DNA of 64,000 bases from Bacteroidota bacterium. Lineage in GTDB: Bacteria; Bacteroidota; Bacteroidia; Flavobacteriales; Weeksellaceae. The notes under the pieces were generated by a model. That model was not told where the DNA came from. It did no database searches and saw only the letters and a program-made list of their open reading frames with translations. Both the position numbers and the translations under genes were made by a program. Shown one piece after another: positions 59,531-64,000 of the stretch (position 1 is its first letter; every line of letters begins with the position of its first letter). The stretch lies in contig JAEWZO010000022.1 of NCBI GenBank assembly GCA_023458415.1, positions 42,776-106,775 of the forward strand. The letters are read 5' to 3'.

Positions 59531-61357
59531 ATGAAGAAAATTACTGCTGCGGCAATTATTACTTTTATGTCCGGCGCGCTTAGCGCTCAATATATGATTA
59601 TCGGAAACGACAGTCTTTCATTGGAAACATATAAAAAAGAAAATCTTTACGGATTACAGAATAACGGAGTTGATAAAACCATTGCATCCACACAGGATTT
59701 TTTGCTGTTGCAGCAATTTGCACACGATAAAAAAGTTGACACAACAGCAAGCTTCAGAGAAAGAATGTTTCAGCGCGAATCTGAACTTCGTGCCGAAAAA
59801 CTTTATCCGACTTCAGTAATTGATCCGGTTTTGGCCGATTATGTAAAATCGAATCAGGTCGAGAAAAAAGTTCAGATTTTCATGGTGGCAAAAGAAGAAG
59901 GCGATACCAATAATTACAAGCAGATTTACAGCGATGTAAAAAGTGGTAAAATGACGATGGATGAAGCCATCACAAAATACACCAAAAACAATCCGAAACC
60001 TTTGTACATAAAGCCGGGAAGTCTGGATAATAAAATTTATTCAGAAGTAAAAAACCTGGGCAACAATGCTTTTACAACACTTCACGAAAGTCCAAGTTTC
60101 GCAGCGTTTGCCAAAGTTCTGGATTCAAGACCAAGTTTAGGGTATGTAATTTTCGGGACTATTTCTTATCCGAATGATGCGAATGCAGAAGCTCAGAAAA
60201 CGAAAATTATGGGCGCGCTGAATTCCGGGAAAAAATTTGCAGAAGTAGCCAAGGAGTTTGGTTCAACCGAAAGTGAAAGAGAAAGTGCGGGTGTAATTAT
60301 GGGTTCACCAACGCTTCCGGACGAAGCTTATGCGCAGCTGAAAGGTAAAAAAGCTGGAGAATTCTCGCAGCCGATTCTTTTCGGTGACAAGTATTTTGTG
60401 TTCGGAGTTTTTAATGTAGAACCTTATAATCTAACTGCTCAGAACCGTGAATTCTTCAACCGTGAAATGAACAACACGCTTTATGCAGAATTGGTTGAAG
60501 ACCGCATGATTGAGCATATCAAAGCGCAACCGAAATACAAACTGATGCCTCAGTTTTCAGCTCTGAAAAAATCTTATGCAGCGTTTGCGACGGCAAAAGA
60601 TACAGATGTTCTTTACGAATACGCCGGACAGAAAACGACCGTTGCAGACGTGAAAAAACTGATAGAACCGCGCAAAGATGAAATTGCAAAATTGCCTGTT
60701 TCGGTTTGGGGTGAAATTATGGACGGAGTGCAAAGTCAAATGCTTTTTGGCGCTTACAGCAACGACTTCTCCAACAGAAAAGATGTGAAAGAGGAAATGA
60801 ACAACTTCCGCAGAATGCTGTATTCCGACTATATTTTTTCTTCTTACCTGAGTAACGAAATTGCTCAGAATCCACAATGGCTCACCGATTATTACAACAA
60901 AAATAAATCGAGATACATGTGGGAAACGCGTGCCGATGGCCGTGTTGCAATTATTGCTGATGAAAAACTCATCAAAGAAGTGGCTAAAGACATCAAAGAT
61001 CCAAAAAAATGGGAAGCCCTGAAATCCAGATATAACGGAAAACTGAATGATAAAAACCAGATTCTGGTTCATTTCGAAAAGGGTGAAATGTCTGCTGATG
61101 CCGATGTTTTCACGAAATATAATGTGCCTTTCAAAACCGGAGTTCATCAGACCAAAATGGGTGAGCGTTATTTGGTAATCGCTGTTGATCAAATTTTGCA
61201 GCCAACGCAAATGACGCAGGAAGAAGCAACTTCACTGCTTCAGGAAGCCGTTACCGATCAGCGTTTGCGCGAAATAATTGCCGAGCAGAAAGCCAAGACA
61301 AAAATTGTGATTCAGCCTGAATTTATCAGAGATTTAGAGAAAAATTTTAAGAAATAA
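59531..61357 (+). CDS. Peptidylprolyl isomerase / foldase (PpiC type)
   Basis: 608 residues with a signal peptide (MKKITAAAIITFMSGALSAQ). A long N-terminal chaperone part, then a parvulin domain near residues 205-300 (ASRPSLGYVIFGTISYPND read as SRPSLGYVIFGTI, AKEFGSTESERESAGVIMG, KAGEFSQPILFGDKYFVFGV). The C-terminal half is divergent. Together with the next gene it would help outer-membrane protein folding in the periplasm. 64 bp spacing to the second chaperone gene. Confidence 0.88.
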   Translation: MKKITAAAIITFMSGALSAQYMIIGNDSLSLETYKKENLYGLQNNGVDKTIASTQDFLLLQQFAHDKKVDTTASFRERMFQRESELRAEKLYPTSVIDPVLADYVKSNQVEKKVQIFMVAKEEGDTNNYKQIYSDVKSGKMTMDEAITKYTKNNPKPLYIKPGSLDNKIYSEVKNLGNNAFTTLHESPSFAAFAKVLDSRPSLGYVIFGTISYPNDANAEAQKTKIMGALNSGKKFAEVAKEFGSTESERESAGVIMGSPTLPDEAYAQLKGKKAGEFSQPILFGDKYFVFGVFNVEPYNLTAQNREFFNREMNNTLYAELVEDRMIEHIKAQPKYKLMPQFSALKKSYAAFATAKDTDVLYEYAGQKTTVADVKKLIEPRKDEIAKLPVSVWGEIMDGVQSQMLFGAYSNDFSNRKDVKEEMNNFRRMLYSDYIFSSYLSNEIAQNPQWLTDYYNKNKSRYMWETRADGRVAIIADEKLIKEVAKDIKDPKKWEALKSRYNGKLNDKNQILVHFEKGEMSADADVFTKYNVPFKTGVHQTKMGERYLVIAVDQILQPTQMTQEEATSLLQEAVTDQRLREIIAEQKAKTKIVIQPEFIRDLEKNFKK

Positions 61358-61421
61358 TTATAAAATTTTATTTAGCTAAATCCACCGAGAATCCTAATTT
61401 TGCAAACTATTATTAAAAAAT

Positions 61422-62786
61422 ATGAACAGAAATATTAATTACGCTGTAATCCTCACTTTTTTCCTGTCCTTCTTTGGGTTTCAGGCAAATGCACAACTGA
61501 ATCCGGGCGATTTGGTAGACGGAATTGCAGCCGTAATCGGAGATGAAATTGTACTGGAATCTGATATTGAAGAACAGGCCAATTATGCAGCGCAGCAAGG
61601 TGCAAATGTATCAGACAGATGCGAGTTTCTGGAAAGTATTGTAAACAATAAATTCCTTATTTACGCCGCTAAAAGAGATACTTTAATTGAAAACCGTTCC
61701 GCTGCGATTAAGGAAACAGCATCGATGAAGTACAACCAGATTCTTTCCCAGTTTCCGGACGAAAGAACAATGCTGAATGCTTACAAATTCCGTACTTCCT
61801 ACGAAATGAAAAATGCCATTGAAAAAATTGATACTGACAATTATTACGGACAGATGAAGTATGGCAGAATTACCGAAAAAGCCGACGTTACTCCGAATGA
61901 AGTAACCGATTTTTTCAATACATACCGTTTTCAGCTTCCACAAGTAAAAGATGAGGTTACACTCGCAAAAATCAGTATGTATCCAGTGTTAACCGATGAT
62001 CATAAAAAAGAAATTATCGACCGCCTGAATAAAATTAAGCAAGACATCCTGAACGGAGAAAGCTTTGAAAGCCAGGCAAGAATTTATTCTGAAGATCCGG
62101 GTTCAGCGGCCAATGGCGGTTTGTATACCAATATTGCACGCGGAAGAATGGTGAAACCTTTTGAAGCTGCAGCGCTTAATCTTCAGGAAGGCGAACTTTC
62201 AGAACCGGTAGAGTCAGAGTTTGGTTATCATTTGATTCAGTTAGTAAAAAGATCCGGAAAAAACTACGACGCACGACATATTCTTCTAAAAGCTGAGCCT
62301 AATGCGGCAGAAATTGAAACAGCAAGGCAGAAACTCGACAGCATCAGAACGCTGATTGTAGAAGAAAAACTTACGTTTAAAGAAGCAGCTTACAAGTTCT
62401 CCGATGATAAAACCACAAAATTCAACGCAGGTTTTGTTACTGGTGAAGACGGTTCTGATAAAATTGAAAAACTTCAGCTTCCTGCCACACTTTCTTACCA
62501 GATTGCGGGAATTAACAAAGACGACATTACCGATGTTTTTGAAGATGAAATGAATCAGAAAAAAGTTGTTTCTATTATTCGTGTGGAAGACTCCATTCCT
62601 GCACATCAGCTCGCCATTGAAACCGATTACGACCGGATTAAACAAATGGCTCTGAATCAGAAAAAAGGTCAGATGGTGGAAAAATGGGTTAAAGAAAATC
62701 TTCCGAACACCTTTATATCCATCGATGGAAGGTATCAAAACTGCACCTTCAAAACCGACTGGAACAAGAATGCAGTAACCAATTAA
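61422..62786 (+). CDS. SurA-like periplasmic chaperone/peptidylprolyl isomerase
   Basis: 454 residues. Signal peptide MNRNINYAVILTFFLSFFGF and cleavage after NAQ; the mature start LNPGDLVDGIAAVIGDEIVL is the SurA-type N-domain. Parvulin domain 1 spans about 175-290 (VKDEVTLAKISMYPVL, ARIYSEDPGSAANGGLY, SEFGYHLIQLVKRSG), then a second, shorter one with DARHILLKAEP. It escorts unfolded outer-membrane proteins to the Bam complex. A terminator follows. Confidence 0.92.
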   Translation: MNRNINYAVILTFFLSFFGFQANAQLNPGDLVDGIAAVIGDEIVLESDIEEQANYAAQQGANVSDRCEFLESIVNNKFLIYAAKRDTLIENRSAAIKETASMKYNQILSQFPDERTMLNAYKFRTSYEMKNAIEKIDTDNYYGQMKYGRITEKADVTPNEVTDFFNTYRFQLPQVKDEVTLAKISMYPVLTDDHKKEIIDRLNKIKQDILNGESFESQARIYSEDPGSAANGGLYTNIARGRMVKPFEAAALNLQEGELSEPVESEFGYHLIQLVKRSGKNYDARHILLKAEPNAAEIETARQKLDSIRTLIVEEKLTFKEAAYKFSDDKTTKFNAGFVTGEDGSDKIEKLQLPATLSYQIAGINKDDITDVFEDEMNQKKVVSIIRVEDSIPAHQLAIETDYDRIKQMALNQKKGQMVEKWVKENLPNTFISIDGRYQNCTFKTDWNKNAVTN

Positions 62787-62791
62787 CATAG

Positions 62792-62820
62792 AAATCTCCG
62801 TTATCCGCGGAGATTTTTTT
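62792..62820 (+). terminator. Terminator after SurA-like gene
   Basis: 9-bp perfect stem AAATCTCCG / CGGAGATTT with a 7-nt loop and T7. Confidence 0.8.
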
Positions 62821-62827
62821 ATTTTTG
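62820..62827 (+). promoter_or_regulatory. -7 promoter element of nitronate monooxygenase gene
   Basis: TATTTTTG at the end of the terminator T-tract, 3 bp before the ATG at 62831. Confidence 0.45.
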
Positions 62828-62830
62828 GAT

Positions 62831-63820
62831 ATGGCAAATTTCCTGGATTTTAAAACCGCACAAAAATTTATGAAAATGAACGAATCTGCAAACCGAATTA
62901 ACCAGCTTTTTAATATTAAATATCCCATTATTCAGGGTGGAATGATTTGGCATTCCGGCTGGAGGTTGGCTTCGGCAGTTTCCAACAATGGAGGTCTCGG
63001 TCTGATTGGTACAGCAAGTATGTATCCGGATATTTTGCGCGAAAACATCCAGAAATGTAAAGCAGCAACAGATAAGCCTTTTGGTGTGAATGTTCCGATG
63101 CTGTATCCCAATCTGGATGAAGTAATACAGATTATTTTGGAGGAAGGAGTGAAGATTGTTTTCACTTCGGCAGGAAATCCTAAAATGTATACTGAAACTC
63201 TTCAGAAAGAAGGTATCAAAGTTGCGCACGTTGTTTCCTCAACCAAATTTGCGATGAAATGTGAAGACGCAGGAGTAGATGCTATTGTCGCAGAAGGATT
63301 CGAAGCAGGCGGACATAACGGTCGGGATGAAACCACAACTTTGGTTCTGATTCCAAACGTGAAAAAACATATTTCCAAACCATTAATTGCAGCAGGCGGA
63401 ATTGGTTTGGGTTCACAAATGAAAGCAGCGATGATTTTAGGTGCAGACGGAGTTCAGATAGGTTCCAGGTTTGCGGCGACAGTTGAAGCAAGCGCTCACG
63501 AAAACTGGAAGAATAAAATTGTTGATTTGATGGAAGGAGATACTCAACTTACATTGAAAGAACTGGCTCCGGTTCGTCTTGTGAAGAATAAATTTTTCAA
63601 TGATTTGGAAAAACTTTACGATGAAGGCAGAAATGCAGAAGATCTGAAAACAGCTTTAGGCAGAGCAAGAGCAAAACGCGGAATGTTTGAAGGCGACCTG
63701 GAAGAAGGTGAACTGGAAATTGGTCAGGTTTCCGCTTTGATTGATGAAATACTTCCGGTTTCCACGGTTTTCGAAAATCTTCTGAAAGAATTTGAAGAAG
63801 CCAATTATTCAGCTTGGTAA
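62831..63820 (+). CDS. Nitronate monooxygenase-like FMN enzyme
   Basis: 329 residues from ATG 62831; the true start may be one of the later ATGs (62870, 62876), since homologues begin near NRINQLFNIKYPIIQGGM. The fold is a TIM barrel with FMN: NIKYPIIQGGMIWHSGW, LGLIGTASMYPDI, VFTSAGNPKMYTE, EGFEAGGHNGRDETTTL, and GGIGLGSQMKAAMILGADGVQIGSRFA. Class-2 nitronate monooxygenases detoxify propionate-3-nitronate; others reduce enoyl-ACP (FabK), so the exact role is open. Confidence 0.9.
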   Translation: MANFLDFKTAQKFMKMNESANRINQLFNIKYPIIQGGMIWHSGWRLASAVSNNGGLGLIGTASMYPDILRENIQKCKAATDKPFGVNVPMLYPNLDEVIQIILEEGVKIVFTSAGNPKMYTETLQKEGIKVAHVVSSTKFAMKCEDAGVDAIVAEGFEAGGHNGRDETTTLVLIPNVKKHISKPLIAAGGIGLGSQMKAAMILGADGVQIGSRFAATVEASAHENWKNKIVDLMEGDTQLTLKELAPVRLVKNKFFNDLEKLYDEGRNAEDLKTALGRARAKRGMFEGDLEEGELEIGQVSALIDEILPVSTVFENLLKEFEEANYSAW

Positions 63821-63840
63821 AACAGTTAAAATATTGATTA

Positions 63841-63869
63841 AAAGAAGGATGTATCCTTCTTTTTTTATT
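63841..63869 (+). terminator. Terminator after nitronate monooxygenase gene
   Basis: 10-bp perfect stem AAAGAAGGAT / ATCCTTCTTT with a GT loop and T-tract. Confidence 0.8.
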
Positions 63870-63933
63870 TTCTAAAGACAGATATTATTAATAGCACCGA
63901 TTTTTATATCTTTAAAATCTCTAATAATTAACA

Positions 63934-64000
63934 ATGAAAAAACTTTATTTACTGGCATTTGCATTTGCTTTTTCAGGCTATTCTGCACAGCATCATGAGG
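63934..64000 (+). CDS. Start of a secreted protein (cut by window edge)
   Basis: ATG at 63934, then MKKLYLLAFAFAFSGYSAQH, a signal peptide cut near YSAQ. Only 22 residues are visible. No family can be named. Confidence 0.6.
   Translation, partial: MKKLYLLAFAFAFSGYSAQHHE

Overview
The window reads as chromosome of a member of the Bacteroidota, order Flavobacteriales, most likely the Chryseobacterium/Kaistella group (Weeksellaceae). The grounds are the low-to-moderate GC, the recurring Bacteroidota promoter element TAnnTTTG (often with TTG 16-22 bp upstream) only a few bases before start codons, the lack of convincing Shine-Dalgarno sequences, the mevalonate pathway, a GldD gliding/T9SS lipoprotein, TonB-dependent receptors and many small lipoproteins. 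No tRNA, rRNA, CRISPR array, prophage or intact insertion sequence was seen. Both ends cut a gene.

Layout. 1-7.6 kb: PadR/PspC envelope-stress pair, a TraB/GumN protein, a frameshifted YcxB-like gene, a MutS2-type ATPase, ung and small lipoproteins. 7.6-10.9 kb: mscS, pdxJ, a hypothetical gene and an alpha/beta hydrolase in one run. 10.9-14.9 kb: a probable phosphate-scavenging unit, a TonB-dependent receptor followed by a beta-propeller phytase lipoprotein, preceded by a Pho-box-like direct repeat. 14.9-22.7 kb: SDR epimerase, acyl-CoA synthetase, diphosphomevalonate decarboxylase, an EEP-family phosphatase, purK, an EamA exporter and purE. 22.7-28.3 kb: a methionine gamma-lyase-like enzyme divergent from an Lrp/AsnC regulator, with an intact secreted esterase on one side and a broken T9SS-sorted esterase on the other. 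28.3-34.0 kb: an AT-rich gene-poor stretch, a NarL/TPR-kinase two-component system and, divergent from it, four unexplained envelope genes. 34-45.5 kb: desaturase, tyrS, an ECF-type sigma factor, lipA, a dienelactone hydrolase-like lipoprotein, a PNPOx-like stress protein, lipocalin, cinA, an M13 peptidase, a palindromic REP-like element, a small ORF with a hydrolase, and terC. 45.5-52 kb: tyrosine/homogentisate catabolism (hmgA, a CoA-transferase family gene, hppD, fahA, a flavin reductase-like gene). 52-64 kb: NUDIX/plsC run, rng-HU-mutY-gldD block with a 29-residue basic protein, a PfkB kinase, two SurA/PpiC-type periplasmic chaperones and a nitronate monooxygenase.

How the parts work together. 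The tyrosine genes would take 4-hydroxyphenylpyruvate through homogentisate to fumarate plus acetoacetate, with no maleylacetoacetate isomerase in the window. The receptor/phytase pair would release phosphate from phytate at the cell surface and import a product. Lrp probably controls the sulphur amino-acid lyase across a shared 155-bp promoter region. Most of the rest is housekeeping. The least explained locus is the two-component system with its four divergent secreted or outer-membrane genes. Two genes (YcxB-like at 2.4-2.9 kb and the T9SS esterase at 26.2-27.6 kb) carry single-base indels in short homopolymers; these may be real decay or sequence errors. I found no clear-cut new system; the strongest leads are listed as findings.
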